64,000 nucleotides of DNA from Alkanindiges hydrocarboniclasticus (GCF_001982605.1 NZ_MLCN01000003.1:62001-126000); one strand, 5' to 3'. Shown: positions 27,713 through 37,796, numbered from the stretch's first letter. Translations and numbers: made by a program. Notes: generated by a model from the sequence alone, not told the origin.

Positions 27713-28816
27713 ATGAAAGTCATGCAACTTCTTCCTGAACTGAACAGTGGCGGTGTAGAACGCGGCACACTGGAAATTGGGCATGCGCTGGTGGCCAAAG
27801 GGCATGAATCAGTGGTGGTATCCAATGGGGGTCGTCTGGTGCCGCAACTGGAACAGGAAGGGACGCGTCACCTGCAACTGGCCATTCATAAAAAATCTTT
27901 TAGCAGCCTGTTTAAAATCAGGCCATTACGCAAGCTTATTGTGCAGGAACAACCGGACATTGTGCATGTACGTTCGCGTGTGCCTGCATGGATTACCCAT
28001 TTTGCCCTGCGTGGTATTGCGCCAAAAAAGCGCCCGCATTTGATCAGTACCGTGCATGGCATGTATTCGGTTAATGGCTATAGCGCCATCATGACTAGGG
28101 CAGAACGGGTGATTGCAGTGTCTGATAGCGTGGTGGATTATATTCACCAGCATTATCCACATTGCCCAAAATCCAGTATTGTGCGGATTTACCGCGGCAT
28201 TAACCTGCATGAATTTCCACACGGCTATCAGCCCCCGGCAGCATGGTGGCACATGGTGTACCAGCTTTTTCCCCAACTGGAAAACAAAACGCTAATTACC
28301 CTGCCCGGTCGTATTACCCGCCTTAAAGGACATGAATACCTGCTGGAATTGATTCAGGTCTTAAAAGCAGAATTTAATGTGCATGGGGTGGTTGTGGGTG
28401 GTGCAGATGAAAAAAAACAGGGCTATCTGGACGAACTTCACCAGCGGGTTACGGACATGAACCTACAGGAACATGTCACCTTTGTTGGCCACCGCAGTGA
28501 TATCCGGGAATGGCTGGCGGCCAGTGATCTGGTGCTGTCCTTATCCACCCAGCCCGAAACCTTTGGTCGCACCACGCTAGAAGCACTGGCACTGGGTACG
28601 GCGGTAGTGGGCTGGAACCGTGGCGGCGTAGCTGAAATTTTAAACCGCTGCTATCCTACCGGTCTGGTTGAACCAGAAAATGCCGATGCCCTGTTCAGAA
28701 AAATTCACCAGTTGCTGGCTACACCGGTAAAACCCGCACCGGTACAGGATTTTCAGTTGTCAGAAATGACTGATCAAACCATTGCCTTATATCAGCAAGT
28801 GATCGGATCAATATAG
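27713..28816 (+). CDS. Glycosyltransferase family 4 protein, probably LPS core
   Basis: 367 aa GT-B fold enzyme. The N-terminal domain begins V-M-Q-L-L-P-E-L-N-S-G-G-V-E-R-G, the usual GT4 acceptor-domain start. The C-terminal donor domain has P-G-R-I-T-R-L-K-G-H-E, then V-V-G-G-A, and the E-x7-E region as P-E-T-F-G-R-T-T-L-E-A-L-A-L-G. It lacks a signal peptide and would act at the cytoplasmic membrane face on a nucleotide-sugar donor. Its position 118 bp after a lipid A acyltransferase makes LPS or lipooligosaccharide core assembly the likely pathway; the sugar is unknown. Confidence 0.88.
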   Translation: MKVMQLLPELNSGGVERGTLEIGHALVAKGHESVVVSNGGRLVPQLEQEGTRHLQLAIHKKSFSSLFKIRPLRKLIVQEQPDIVHVRSRVPAWITHFALRGIAPKKRPHLISTVHGMYSVNGYSAIMTRAERVIAVSDSVVDYIHQHYPHCPKSSIVRIYRGINLHEFPHGYQPPAAWWHMVYQLFPQLENKTLITLPGRITRLKGHEYLLELIQVLKAEFNVHGVVVGGADEKKQGYLDELHQRVTDMNLQEHVTFVGHRSDIREWLAASDLVLSLSTQPETFGRTTLEALALGTAVVGWNRGGVAEILNRCYPTGLVEPENADALFRKIHQLLATPVKPAPVQDFQLSEMTDQTIALYQQVIGSI

Positions 28817-29200
28817 AAAGTTTTTTAGAAAATTGATTTTTACAGAGCACTGATTGAACCAGAAAATTTTTTAGATTTTAAGCCATTACTTTCATTAGAA
28901 AGCTTTTATTATATGCTGAATAACACAAACCCGAGCGTGGCGTCCTGCCTGCTCGGGTTGATGCTTGCGGCTGTGCTCTCGTGTGTTATTGTATCCTGCT
29001 TTCCCTGTCGCGTATCCTGTCCGTGATACTGTCTTTCCTTTCAGCATTACCCTTTACAGGGTATCTATCCCTAGCTGGCCTGTTCCGTGCCATGTCCTGC
29101 GCTGATGAAGTTATCTTATAAATTTTTTGGCCAGCAACATAGACGCTAAACTCGGCACTTAATGTAAGTAATTGCTTACAGAATGTCACTTATTGACACA
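28817..29200. other. 384-bp gap with a nested hairpin; no secure gene
   Basis: The gap lies between the convergent ends of the glycosyltransferase and the EEP-family gene. The left part is AT-rich. A nested stem structure occupies 28919-28990 and is listed separately. The minus strand from about 28986 to 29189 is open for 67 codons with a GTG start and an Arg/Asp-rich C-terminus, but it lacks a ribosome binding site. I regard it as doubtful coding or as part of a non-coding transcript. Confidence 0.4.
28919..28990 (-). ncRNA. Nested stem structure: terminator or small structured RNA
   Basis: An outer 9-bp perfect stem (AATAACACA at 28919-28927 with TGTGTTATT at 28982-28990) encloses an inner 9-bp stem (AACCCGAGC at 28928-28936 with GCTCGGGTT at 28951-28959), stacked directly on it, plus a 22-nt strand. 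On the minus strand the inner hairpin is followed by TGTGTTATT rather than a T run. It could be the 3' end of the EEP-gene transcript or an independent small RNA. Confidence 0.45.
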
Positions 29201-30307
29201 TTATTGCTCAATGATGATTTGATCTGTCACTGATTTTTCGGCCTTTTCTACCCCTTCCTTTATTTTTTCACTGGCTTCCTGATAATCACTGGCATCTACA
29301 TCCAGCGGTTGCTGCTCAGCTTGTGCAGAAGGCATGTACTGCAAGCGGGTTAATACCGGAAAATGATCCGAACCAACATCTGGCAAGCGCTGCATGGTAA
29401 TCAGGGCAAAATCCGGGCTGTGAAATACATGGTCGAGTGACCAGCGTAACAGCGGATAGCTGGCATGAAAAGTATTTACAAAATGACGGCCAACCCGTGG
29501 GTCAAGCAAGCCACTAATGCGCTGGAACAAGCGCGTGGTGCGCGACCAGGCCACATCATTCAAATCACCCATGACAATACAGGTCTGGTCTACCGACGCA
29601 ATATGCTTGCCGACAATCAGCAGTTCGGCATCACGCAAGGTCGACTCATAGGCCTCGGTTGGGCTAGGTGGCTTGGGGTGCAGGCAGTACAGCTTGACCT
29701 TTTTGCCAGATCGCAAGGTCACTGTGGTGTGGATCGAAGGAATTTCCTCACTGAGCAAAAACTTGACTTCGGTCTGCTCAAGCGGCAGGCGACTATACAG
29801 GTGCATGCCATACAAATTGTCCAGCGGAATACGTACTACATGCGGATAGTCCGGCTCAATACTGGTTAATGCCTGCTCCCAGACCTTGTCAGTTTCCAGC
29901 GTCAGCACCAGATCCGGCTGGTGCTTGCGGATTTGTTCGATCAGCAAATAGTGCTTGCGGTTGGGCGTTAATACGTTGGATACCAGCATGCAAATCTGCT
30001 GGTCCGGGTGCGGCGTAGTGACCTGTTTTACCTGCTTGGGCCAGACCATGGTATACGGAATGACCATTTTAATCTGGTAAGCAAGGGCGGCAGCCAGCAG
30101 GAACAATATCAGGCCACGCCATATATCCCAAGGCGTAGGTAATACCAGCAAAAGCACAAGATCAGTCAGGCCCAGAGACAGGATTTGCAAGCGTGGGAAG
30201 TCAAGGTCACGCACCCACCATTCATCACGGGGAATCAGCGACCATGCTGTTGCAAACACCACGATTAAAGCCAGCACTTCCAGGCTGCGTAAAGTTAATT
30301 CCAGCAT
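29201..30307 (-). CDS. Endonuclease/exonuclease/phosphatase-family membrane protein
   Basis: 368 aa. Three hydrophobic N-terminal helices (about residues 8-25, 42-59, 62-80) anchor a soluble EEP (DNase I-like) domain. Visible catalytic blocks are the L-V-S-N-V-L strand, E-T-D, G-D-L-N-D-V-A-W-S (the G-D-x-N motif), L-D-H-V-F-H-S, and the terminal G-S-D-H-F-P-V. Such membrane EEP proteins may be phosphodiesterases, phospholipases or nucleases; the substrate is unknown. The last 45 residues are Glu/Gln/Lys-rich. Monocistronic, upstream of and divergent from asd. Confidence 0.82.
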   Translation of the reverse strand: MLELTLRSLEVLALIVVFATAWSLIPRDEWWVRDLDFPRLQILSLGLTDLVLLLVLPTPWDIWRGLILFLLAAALAYQIKMVIPYTMVWPKQVKQVTTPHPDQQICMLVSNVLTPNRKHYLLIEQIRKHQPDLVLTLETDKVWEQALTSIEPDYPHVVRIPLDNLYGMHLYSRLPLEQTEVKFLLSEEIPSIHTTVTLRSGKKVKLYCLHPKPPSPTEAYESTLRDAELLIVGKHIASVDQTCIVMGDLNDVAWSRTTRLFQRISGLLDPRVGRHFVNTFHASYPLLRWSLDHVFHSPDFALITMQRLPDVGSDHFPVLTRLQYMPSAQAEQQPLDVDASDYQEASEKIKEGVEKAEKSVTDQIIIEQ

Positions 30308-30490
30308 GTTTTAACAGTCAGTATTTTTCATGCTTAATCATGCCTTAATTTCAGAACTTTTTGCATGGTTTTTACCAGCCCTCAACATTTGAACTTTTTG
30401 TGGTTTATTGCATGCTAAACGTGCAGCCGCCACGTAGTTTTGTTAAACTCGGATACTTTGTACACTGAATGCAACTTGAGGCGTAATGAT

Positions 30491-31615
30491 ATGAAAGTGG
30501 GTTTGGTTGGTTGGCGCGGCATGGTGGGTTCTGTGCTGATGCAACGTATGGTTGAGGAAAATGACTTTGCGCATTTTGAGCCATACTATTTTTCAACCAG
30601 TAATGCAGGTGGCGATGCGCCAACGTATGGCAATAAAACCGCGCCTGCCCTGCTGAACGCCACTGATATTAGCGCCCTAAAGCAAATGGATGTCATTGTT
30701 ACCTGTCAGGGTGGCGACTATACCAGCGAGATTTTTCCCAAGCTGCGTCATGACGGCTGGAAGGGTTACTGGATTGATGCGGCCAGCACCCTGCGCCTGC
30801 AGGATGACGCCATTATTGTGCTCGACCCGGTGAACCTGAATGTTATTAAAGATGGTCTAAGCAAAGGCATTAAAAACTACGTGGGCGGCAACTGTACCGT
30901 ATCACTCATGCTGATGGCTGTTGGTGCGCTATACCAGAACAATCTGGTGGAATGGATGACTGCCATGACCTATCAGGCCGCTTCTGGTGCCGGTGCGCAA
31001 AACATGCGTGAACTGATTGGCGGCATGGGCTACCTGCGTGATGGCGTTAAGGATCTGCTGGACAATCCAGCCAGTGCCATTCTGGACATTGACCGTCAGG
31101 TGGCCGAGCTGCAACGTGGCGATGCGTTCCCCAAAGCCAATTTTGGTGTTCCGCTGGCCGGTTCCCTCATTCCTTATATTGACAAGCAGCTGGACAATGG
31201 CCAGTCGAAGGAAGAATGGAAAGGTCAGTCGGAATCGAACAAGATTCTGGGCCTGCAAGGTCAGGATATTATCCCGATTGACGGCCTGTGTGTGCGTATT
31301 GGCGCCATGCGTTGCCACTCTCAGGCACTCACCATCAAGCTTAAAAAAGATGTGCCGATGGATGAAATTGAAGCCATGATCCGTGAGTCCAATGACTGGG
31401 TCAAAGTGGTGCCCAACACCCGTGAAGCCAGCATGACTGACCTGACCCCGGTTGCCGTAACCGGCACACTGAGCGTTCCGGTGGGCCGCATGCGCAAGCT
31501 AAATATGGGTAACCAGTATCTGGGTGCGTTTACCGTGGGTGACCAGTTATTGTGGGGTGCTGCCGAGCCGCTACGCCGCATGTTGCGCCTGCTGATTGAA
31601 CATCAGTCTGCTTAA
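30491..31615 (+). CDS. asd: Aspartate-semialdehyde dehydrogenase
   Basis: 374 aa. It reduces beta-aspartyl phosphate to aspartate semialdehyde with NADPH, feeding Lys, Met, Thr and diaminopimelate synthesis. N-terminal [14 protein letters not shown] is the cofactor loop. The catalytic Cys lies in V-G-G-N-C-T-V-S-L, and the later [11 protein letters not shown] carries the substrate His. The ATG at 30491 follows GAGG by 9 nt and gives the standard length; an upstream in-frame ATG was rejected. It precedes fimV, an order I recall from Acinetobacter. Confidence 0.97.
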   Translation: MKVGLVGWRGMVGSVLMQRMVEENDFAHFEPYYFSTSNAGGDAPTYGNKTAPALLNATDISALKQMDVIVTCQGGDYTSEIFPKLRHDGWKGYWIDAASTLRLQDDAIIVLDPVNLNVIKDGLSKGIKNYVGGNCTVSLMLMAVGALYQNNLVEWMTAMTYQAASGAGAQNMRELIGGMGYLRDGVKDLLDNPASAILDIDRQVAELQRGDAFPKANFGVPLAGSLIPYIDKQLDNGQSKEEWKGQSESNKILGLQGQDIIPIDGLCVRIGAMRCHSQALTIKLKKDVPMDEIEAMIRESNDWVKVVPNTREASMTDLTPVAVTGTLSVPVGRMRKLNMGNQYLGAFTVGDQLLWGAAEPLRRMLRLLIEHQSA

Positions 31616-31764
31616 GCAGCTCTAGCGTCAATGAAGAACGGGCAAGGAATCAGAGATTGAGTAACTTGCCCATTTATGTTACAAATCAAGTCGTTATTTA
31701 GACAATTCTTCCTTTTCATTTTCCTACGGAAAAAGATCATTCACTAGCATAATGGAATTTTAGT

Positions 31765-34461
31765 ATGGTCTTGCGTAAGCGCCTTTTTGCCAGCTTAAGC
31801 ACCGGATTACTACCCCTGTTTTCTGTCTCATTGTGGTCTGCTTCTTTTTCTCATGCGCTGGTCATTCAGCCGGTTCAGGTCAAGTCTGCACTGGGCGAGC
31901 CTTTTTATGCCGAAGTCTCCCTATCAGACCTTGGTGCTGTTAGGCTACAGGATCTTGCAGTGGGCATGGCCAGTCCGCAAGAGCTGGCTGATCTTGGCGT
32001 TAGATCCGGCTCATATAACGGGACACTCAGCTTTAATATACAAGCCATTTCAGCCGACCGTGGCATTATCGTGATTCGTGGCCGCCAGCCGGTCAATGAG
32101 CCTTTTATTGACTTTGTACTACGGGTTAAAAACGGCCAGAACACCCGTCTGCAACGGGTTAATGCCATGATTGACCCGGCAGATAAAAATAAAAAACTCG
32201 TCAATTTGCAAACGCAAAAGCAAAGCCAGAATCCGGTACAGGCCAGTACCAGTACAGCAGTATCACTGGCAACGTCTACCACCCCAACAATTGATATGCC
32301 AGCAAGCCGCAATGAAAAGCCCTTGCCCAGCACAGAACGCAAACTCAATGTGGTGAATGCCCTGCCACCGGATATGACACCCCAGCAGCCCACTGGCATA
32401 CAAGCCAGCAGTAAAGCAGCCGTAGCCAAAGAAATTGAAGTTTCTACAGCACCCCGAAAAAACCAGCCGCGCCATGTGGTTAAAAAAAATGAATCGCTGT
32501 GGAAAATTGCAAAACAACTGGAACCCCAGCTCAAGCAGCCGGTTGGCCAGATTATGCAGCGTATCCGTGACATGAATCAGGATGCCTTTATTGCAGGTGA
32601 TCCCAATCAGCTCAAGCGTGGTGCTACCCTGATTTTGCCGGAACGCGACCAAAATACCACCCTTGTTGCCACCCCTCAGGTGACCTCTCCTTTCAGGCCT
32701 GTGCCCAAAGCACCAACTGCCAGTGCCAGTACTCCCATAAACCGCAGTGGGCGCTTGCCCAAAGCTGAGCTAACCCTTGTGGCACCAAATGTGCAAGGAA
32801 GTGCTCAAGGAAACAGCTCCACTGGTCAAAATGTAGGTTTTCAACCGCTGCCGCGCGAAATAGTCTTGAAAATTGGTCAAGAACGTCGTAAAACAGTTTT
32901 AATGCAACATGAAGTGAGTGAGCTGGACGCTCAACTCGCGCTAAACGATAAGAAGATCGCCATGCTAAACGCTAAACTCGCCGAACTGGAACATCAGCTG
33001 AAAACGCGCAATCAGGCTAAAAAACTGCCTGCGCAAAAGCAGCACATGCAAGCCCTGCCTCCCAAAAAGGTAGCCAATGCCATTCTTCCCATTGTTGCTT
33101 TTGCCAGTATGGGCCTGTTTGGGTTTGCGCCCAACATGGCACGCGCCGCCGAAGCTGACAGCGGAGGGGGCTTCCCGATCTGGATCATTATTGCTGTTGC
33201 AGTAGTGGTTATTGGTGCCATTGTGGCCAAGGTATTGATGGGTAAGTCCTCCAGCAAGCCTGCGGCCCGTGGTAAAGCCAAGCGCCCTGCCACAAAGCGC
33301 GCCGCACCGGCTGCTGTGAAAAAAGAACAGCCTGTTGCCCGTCCTACAGCAGCTGTTGCCACTGAAGTCCCTGTACCGGTTGCCCGTCCGGCCGCCACAC
33401 AGCCGGTTGCCACGGATGTGCTACAGGAAGTACAAAGCTATATTGAACGTGATCGCTATACTCAGGCTGTCGGCCTGCTTAAGGATGCCATTGGCAAGAA
33501 TCCTGAGCGTGTTGACCTTCAGGTGAAACTGCTTGAAGTCTATGCCCTGCAAAATGACATTGACGGCTTTGAACAGCAGTTTAGTATCGTTACGGCTTTT
33601 AACCAGCCAGAAACCTCGCAGCATGCCGAAAAAATGCGCATGCTGTTGCAGCCAAAACCAGCGGAAGACTTTACGCCGGTTGATGACTTAAGCTTTAACT
33701 TTGAAAGCAGCAAGCCAGCATCTGCTGAAAACAACGTTATTGAATTTGATGCGCAATCAGCCCCTGCCATGCCAAACGAGGTGGAAGTTCCTGCTTCTGC
33801 TGCCGACCAGTCACTGGCCGAGCTGGAAGCTGAGTTTGGCTTTGCGCAGGAACCTGCAGTCAAATCCGAGCCGGCTGCTACCACTTTTGACCTGAATCTG
33901 GATGAGTTTGACAGCAAGCCGCAAGTACAGCCAAAAGCCAAGCCGGTTGATTTTGAGCCAGCCCCTGCCAAAGCAGTACCGGAAGATGCACCGATTGATC
34001 TTGAATTCGACCTGAATGATTCTTTCGTTCTGGAAGAAGTTAAAATCCCGGAACCTGCGCCTACCAGCTTTAATCTTGAACTAAACCAGCCTAAAGAGTC
34101 AGCTAAAGCACCGATTGCTCCACAGGTGAATCTGGAAAATCTGGAAGTTACAGATACCAACTGGGCCGATGGCTTTGATGATCAGGACTTCAACATTGGC
34201 ACCTCAACCACGCCAGCGTCTGCTGCATCTGTCTCGGTAACTCCTGCGGATACCTCAGGTAGCCCGGAAGATTTTCTGGCCAAGGAATTCCCGTTTCTGG
34301 TTAACCTTGATGTTCAGCAAACCAACCTTGAGCTGGCTGAAAGCTATATCAATCTGGGTGAACGCGCCAGTGCCCGTGAACTGCTGGGTGAAGTGATGAA
34401 TCAGGGTAATCCACAGCAACAGGCTCAGGCTCAGCACCTGATGCAAAAGCTGGCCTCCTGA
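31765..34461 (+). CDS. fimV: FimV-family pilus/polarity scaffold protein
   Basis: 898 aa. The signal peptide ends near S-H-A, followed by the conserved FimV N-terminal domain (L-V-I-Q-P-V-Q-V-K-S-A-L-G-E-P-F-Y-A-E-V). A periplasmic LysM-type peptidoglycan-binding domain spans about residues 235-292. A coiled coil (about 375-425) precedes the transmembrane helix at about 470-492 (F-P-I-W-I-I-I-A-V-A-V-V-V-I-G). The cytoplasmic half has a Lys/Ala/Pro linker, a TPR-like block (about 552-615), a long acidic low-complexity region, and the FimV C-terminal motif (T-N-L-E-L-A-E-S-Y-I-N-L-G). FimV organises type IV pili, twitching and natural competence in relatives. A good terminator follows. Confidence 0.93.
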   Translation: MVLRKRLFASLSTGLLPLFSVSLWSASFSHALVIQPVQVKSALGEPFYAEVSLSDLGAVRLQDLAVGMASPQELADLGVRSGSYNGTLSFNIQAISADRGIIVIRGRQPVNEPFIDFVLRVKNGQNTRLQRVNAMIDPADKNKKLVNLQTQKQSQNPVQASTSTAVSLATSTTPTIDMPASRNEKPLPSTERKLNVVNALPPDMTPQQPTGIQASSKAAVAKEIEVSTAPRKNQPRHVVKKNESLWKIAKQLEPQLKQPVGQIMQRIRDMNQDAFIAGDPNQLKRGATLILPERDQNTTLVATPQVTSPFRPVPKAPTASASTPINRSGRLPKAELTLVAPNVQGSAQGNSSTGQNVGFQPLPREIVLKIGQERRKTVLMQHEVSELDAQLALNDKKIAMLNAKLAELEHQLKTRNQAKKLPAQKQHMQALPPKKVANAILPIVAFASMGLFGFAPNMARAAEADSGGGFPIWIIIAVAVVVIGAIVAKVLMGKSSSKPAARGKAKRPATKRAAPAAVKKEQPVARPTAAVATEVPVPVARPAATQPVATDVLQEVQSYIERDRYTQAVGLLKDAIGKNPERVDLQVKLLEVYALQNDIDGFEQQFSIVTAFNQPETSQHAEKMRMLLQPKPAEDFTPVDDLSFNFESSKPASAENNVIEFDAQSAPAMPNEVEVPASAADQSLAELEAEFGFAQEPAVKSEPAATTFDLNLDEFDSKPQVQPKAKPVDFEPAPAKAVPEDAPIDLEFDLNDSFVLEEVKIPEPAPTSFNLELNQPKESAKAPIAPQVNLENLEVTDTNWADGFDDQDFNIGTSTTPASAASVSVTPADTSGSPEDFLAKEFPFLVNLDVQQTNLELAESYINLGERASARELLGEVMNQGNPQQQAQAQHLMQKLAS

Positions 34462-34482
34462 TTTAACGCGTCTCCTGCACTT

Positions 34483-34523
34483 AAAAGGCAACTCTGGTTA
34501 TCATCACTGGAGTTGCCTTTTTT
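34483..34523. terminator. Rho-independent terminator after fimV
   Basis: A perfect 12-bp stem (AAAAGGCAACTC at 34483-34494 with GAGTTGCCTTTT at 34510-34521) with further T residues, 21 bp after the fimV stop codon. Confidence 0.9.
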
Positions 34524-34639
34524 GTTGGGCGCTATCAGGAACCAATTTTAATAAAAATCATGCTTAGCTTTTTTCATTATGTGGTTAACAATTCAAATCA
34601 TTGCGCCTTGAGCAAATTATTATCAGCAGGATACCAACA

Positions 34640-35662
34640 ATGCTGGAACAGCCACTTTCTTCAATGGCCCTGATTTATATGGGTGGCACTTTTGGCTGTA
34701 CGGGTCAGCCACTCACACCCTTGCCTGCTGAGGTTTTTTTACCCCGGCTGCAACAGGTGTTACAAAATGATTATCCGGCACTTCAAGCCTTTGTTGCCAG
34801 TACCCATATCCGCGATAGTAGCCAGCTTGAACCCCAAGACTGGCAGGATTTGCTGCTACAAATTAAAGGACTGGTGCAACAGGGCTTTGAAAAAATCCTG
34901 ATTGTGCATGGCACTGATACCCTGGCCTATACCGCTGCATTTTTAGCAGAATTTATACCCAATGTCGTACTACACCCTGTACAACTGGTGATTACCGGTA
35001 GCCAGTTTCCGCTACTGGAAGCGACTGGTGAAGCGGTAAACCTATATAGCGATGCCTTAAGCAATTTAGCCACCGCGTATCAGCAGCTCTGTGGTAGTTC
35101 ATCGCTAGCACAAAGTAACTGCTGGGTGGCCTTTGATGGACAAGTCTGGCCTGCCCATACGGTGCAGAAAATTCATACCGCCAGCACCCCTGCATTTGCT
35201 GGAACGGCTGTCCCATTATTATTACTGCCTGAACCGCACTCACTTACGCTTGAAGACTTGCCTAACCTGAATATTGCGGTGTATTACGCGCTACCTTTAA
35301 ATCCTGAGCTACTGGCCCAGCAGTTAGAGCAGTTACTGGCTTCCAAACCACAGGCCATGATTATTCTGGCTTTTGGTGCAGGTAATCTGCCACAGCACCC
35401 TGCCATAGAAACCGTGTTGCAGCAGGCACAGCAAGCTAAAGTCCTGCTGGTACTCAGTACTCAGGTAGCGTTTGGCGGTGTGAATTTTAACTATGCTGCC
35501 GGACATTGGCTGGCTCAATTTGGTGTATTATCCGCAGGCAATTGGTCACTGGCTGCCCTCTATGCCCGTCTGGCCTTACTGTTATGCCAACCGCTTGGTT
35601 TTGAACAGCGCCGGCAGCAATGGCAGTGCCAACAACAGCGATATATTGATGCCAGTGCCTAA
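34640..35662 (+). CDS. L-asparaginase family protein
   Basis: 340 aa. It is predicted to hydrolyse L-asparagine to aspartate and ammonia. Both catalytic threonine motifs are present: Y-M-G-G-T-F-G-C-T-G at the N-terminus (nucleophile Thr) and V-H-G-T-D-T-L-A-Y-T-A near residue 90. There is no signal peptide, so a cytoplasmic (type I-like) enzyme is likely. The ATG at 34640 follows AGGAT by about 8 nt; an upstream in-frame start was rejected. Its own start follows the fimV terminator, and truA begins 37 bp downstream, so it probably shares a transcript with truA. Confidence 0.88.
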   Translation: MLEQPLSSMALIYMGGTFGCTGQPLTPLPAEVFLPRLQQVLQNDYPALQAFVASTHIRDSSQLEPQDWQDLLLQIKGLVQQGFEKILIVHGTDTLAYTAAFLAEFIPNVVLHPVQLVITGSQFPLLEATGEAVNLYSDALSNLATAYQQLCGSSSLAQSNCWVAFDGQVWPAHTVQKIHTASTPAFAGTAVPLLLLPEPHSLTLEDLPNLNIAVYYALPLNPELLAQQLEQLLASKPQAMIILAFGAGNLPQHPAIETVLQQAQQAKVLLVLSTQVAFGGVNFNYAAGHWLAQFGVLSAGNWSLAALYARLALLLCQPLGFEQRRQQWQCQQQRYIDASA

Positions 35663-35699
35663 AACACGCCTGACCTGACAACATTTTACCGAGAATATT

Positions 35700-36497
35700 A
35701 TGCAACGCTATGCAATTGGGATTGAGTTTAATGGCCTGCATTACCGTGGCTGGCAAACTCAGCAGGCCGGCGTTGCCAGTGTGCAGCTTACCCTCGAAAA
35801 TGCTTTAAGCAAAATTGCCAATCACAAAGTTGATTTGCATGCCGCTGGCCGCACGGATGCGGGTGTGCACGCCAGCAACATGATTGCTCATTTTGATACC
35901 AGTGCCATTCGCCCTGAGCGCGGCTGGATTATGGGGGCCAATACCTTACTGCCCAAGGATATTGCCCTGCGCTGGATTCAGCCCATGGATACCCATTTTC
36001 ATGCGCGGTTTAAAGCCTGTGCCCGGCGTTATCGCTATATTATTTATCAGCACCGTTTCCGTCCTGCTTCACTATATGGCCAAGTGACTCATGTTTATCA
36101 GGATTTAAATGTGGATAACATGATCAAGGCTGTGGATAAGCTGGTGGGCACGCATAATTTCACCAGTTTTCGGGCAGCGGCTTGCCAGTCTAACCAGCCT
36201 GTGCGTCAGGTCACCCATGCCCGGCTGTTCAGGCATGGGGCGTTTTTAATTCTGGATATTCAGGCCAATGGTTTCCTGCATCACATGGTACGTAATATTG
36301 TGGGGACACTGCTGGAAATTGGTACGGGCGAGCATGAACCAGAATGGATGGATCATTTGCTGGCGATTCAGGATCGTAATCAGGCTGGTATTACAGCGCC
36401 GCCCGATGGGCTGTACTTTATTCAGGCTTACTATCCGCCAGAATTTAACCTGCCACCGGTAGATCTGGGACCAGTCTGGTTAAACCTGCCAGAATAA
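35700..36497 (+). CDS. truA: tRNA pseudouridine(38-40) synthase
   Basis: 265 aa. TruA isomerises uridines 38-40 in the tRNA anticodon stem. The N-terminal Y-A-I-G-I-E-F-N-G-L-H-Y-R-G-W-Q block and the catalytic Asp-53 in G-R-T-D-A-G-V-H-A are present, as are R-Y-R-Y-I-I-Y and the H-H-M-V-R-N-I-V-G-T-L block near residue 197. Length is standard. It is convergent with the AraC-type regulator downstream, with 55 bp between the stop codons and no strong terminator. Confidence 0.97.
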   Translation: MQRYAIGIEFNGLHYRGWQTQQAGVASVQLTLENALSKIANHKVDLHAAGRTDAGVHASNMIAHFDTSAIRPERGWIMGANTLLPKDIALRWIQPMDTHFHARFKACARRYRYIIYQHRFRPASLYGQVTHVYQDLNVDNMIKAVDKLVGTHNFTSFRAAACQSNQPVRQVTHARLFRHGAFLILDIQANGFLHHMVRNIVGTLLEIGTGEHEPEWMDHLLAIQDRNQAGITAPPDGLYFIQAYYPPEFNLPPVDLGPVWLNLPE

Positions 36498-36552
36498 GCC
36501 CAACTGATTATGGTGCGCCTCATAACAGTAAAGGCTTGATGCTGCGTAGGCT

Positions 36553-37563
36553 TTAATGCTGCTTGCGCTTGCGGTATTCCACCGGCGTTTCATTGGTCCA
36601 GCGCTTGAAGGCGCGATAAAAGGTACTCGGCTCGGAAAAGCCGGTTAAATACACAATACGCTCTACACTTTCATTGGTTTGTGACAGCAAACGCTTGGCC
36701 AGCCGGCAACGGTAGTCCGACAGGATTTGCTGAAAGCAGGTATTGGCTTCACTCAATTGGGTGCGCAGGCGACGCGGGGTAATGTTGAGTTGGGCTGCCA
36801 CGGTTTCCAGTGTGGTTTCACCACTTTCCAGCGTTGAGCCAATCGCACGGCGCACTTCGCCCACCAGATCATAGCGCGCCAGTTCCTGTAACTTTTCCAG
36901 TGCCAGTTGCTCATGCAGGCGCAATAGCTCCGGTTCAGACTGCCACAGTGGATAATCCAGAATGGCTGGCTCAAAGTACAGACGGGTTTCAGTTTGTCCC
37001 AGTCTTACCGGACAATTATACACACGGCGGTATTCTGCCTCACTGGTCCCGTAGTTATAATTAAAATCCAGACAGGTTACCTGAAAGCGGCCTTCGGTGA
37101 CAAAATTAAAAAACCGTAATGCCCCGGAAACCACACACTCACTAAAATGACGCTGTACCTTGGTATCGGAATATTCCATGCGGCCATTGGTCAGATAGCA
37201 GCTTTTACTATCCACCACCAGTTGGGCATTCAGCGCATCACTAATCAGGCGCTGGTAAGCCAGTGCCCGCTTGAGGCCTTCGCCAAATGTACCACTACTC
37301 ATAAACAGGTATTCAATGACCTGACCACGATACAATGGCAAATGTTCACCCAGATGCAGGCCCACATCAGGATCACCCGTGACTTCCTCAGCAGCCTGCC
37401 AGAAGGCAACCTGCGCACTTAAAGGCGTGCGTTTGCGGGCATCGACCTGACTTAAGGCAACTCCGGCACGGCCCAGAATCTGTTCAACCGGCATATTGGC
37501 CCGGCGCATGGCCTGATAACCTAAACGCAAAATAATTGAAGCATCTGTCAGTTGTCCCGCCAT
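36553..37563 (-). CDS. AraC-family transcriptional regulator (arabinose-binding-like N-terminal domain)
   Basis: 336 aa. The N-terminal domain of about 200 residues has the pattern of the OruR/ArgR-type regulators (D-P-D-V-G-L-H-L-G-E, then Y-L-F-M-S-S-G-T-F-G-E-G-L). The C-terminal double helix-turn-helix runs from about residue 235 to 332, with the second motif as I-V-Y-L-T-G-F-S-E-P-S-T-F-Y-R-A-F-K-R-W-T and the P-V-E-Y-R-K tail. No obvious target gene is adjacent: infA is divergent and essential, so regulation elsewhere is likely. Ligand unknown. Confidence 0.9.
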   Translation of the reverse strand: MAGQLTDASIILRLGYQAMRRANMPVEQILGRAGVALSQVDARKRTPLSAQVAFWQAAEEVTGDPDVGLHLGEHLPLYRGQVIEYLFMSSGTFGEGLKRALAYQRLISDALNAQLVVDSKSCYLTNGRMEYSDTKVQRHFSECVVSGALRFFNFVTEGRFQVTCLDFNYNYGTSEAEYRRVYNCPVRLGQTETRLYFEPAILDYPLWQSEPELLRLHEQLALEKLQELARYDLVGEVRRAIGSTLESGETTLETVAAQLNITPRRLRTQLSEANTCFQQILSDYRCRLAKRLLSQTNESVERIVYLTGFSEPSTFYRAFKRWTNETPVEYRKRKQH

Positions 37564-37736
37564 ATCTACGCTCTCATTTGCCTTAAGTTGCCAATGCTGA
37601 TTAAAACCATTCTGTCAGGTTATTGGCTGAATTGACAGCCTAGTTTAATGCCATCCAGCCAGAAATGAAAAGTATTGTTGAACGGCAGCCCTGCATTTGT
37701 TCGCCAAATGTGTGTACGCACAGCCACACGAATGGA

Positions 37737-37765
37737 TTGTTTTTTTAGCCGGAACTGTCTATAAT
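37737..37765 (+). promoter_or_regulatory. Sigma-70 promoter of infA
   Basis: TTGTTT at 37737-37742, a 17-bp spacer, and a perfect TATAAT at 37760-37765. Transcription would start near 37772, giving a leader of about 25 nt before the infA ATG at 37797. Confidence 0.75.
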
Positions 37766-37796
37766 TTGCGCCTTATCTTTTCGTATCAGGTAGGCT

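Noticed and set aside
33540-34160. 206-codon antisense frame within fimV, and a similar 222-codon one at 31905-32573
   Set aside because: Antisense to a confident gene; Ser/Ala-rich composition is explained by the low-complexity fimV coding strand.
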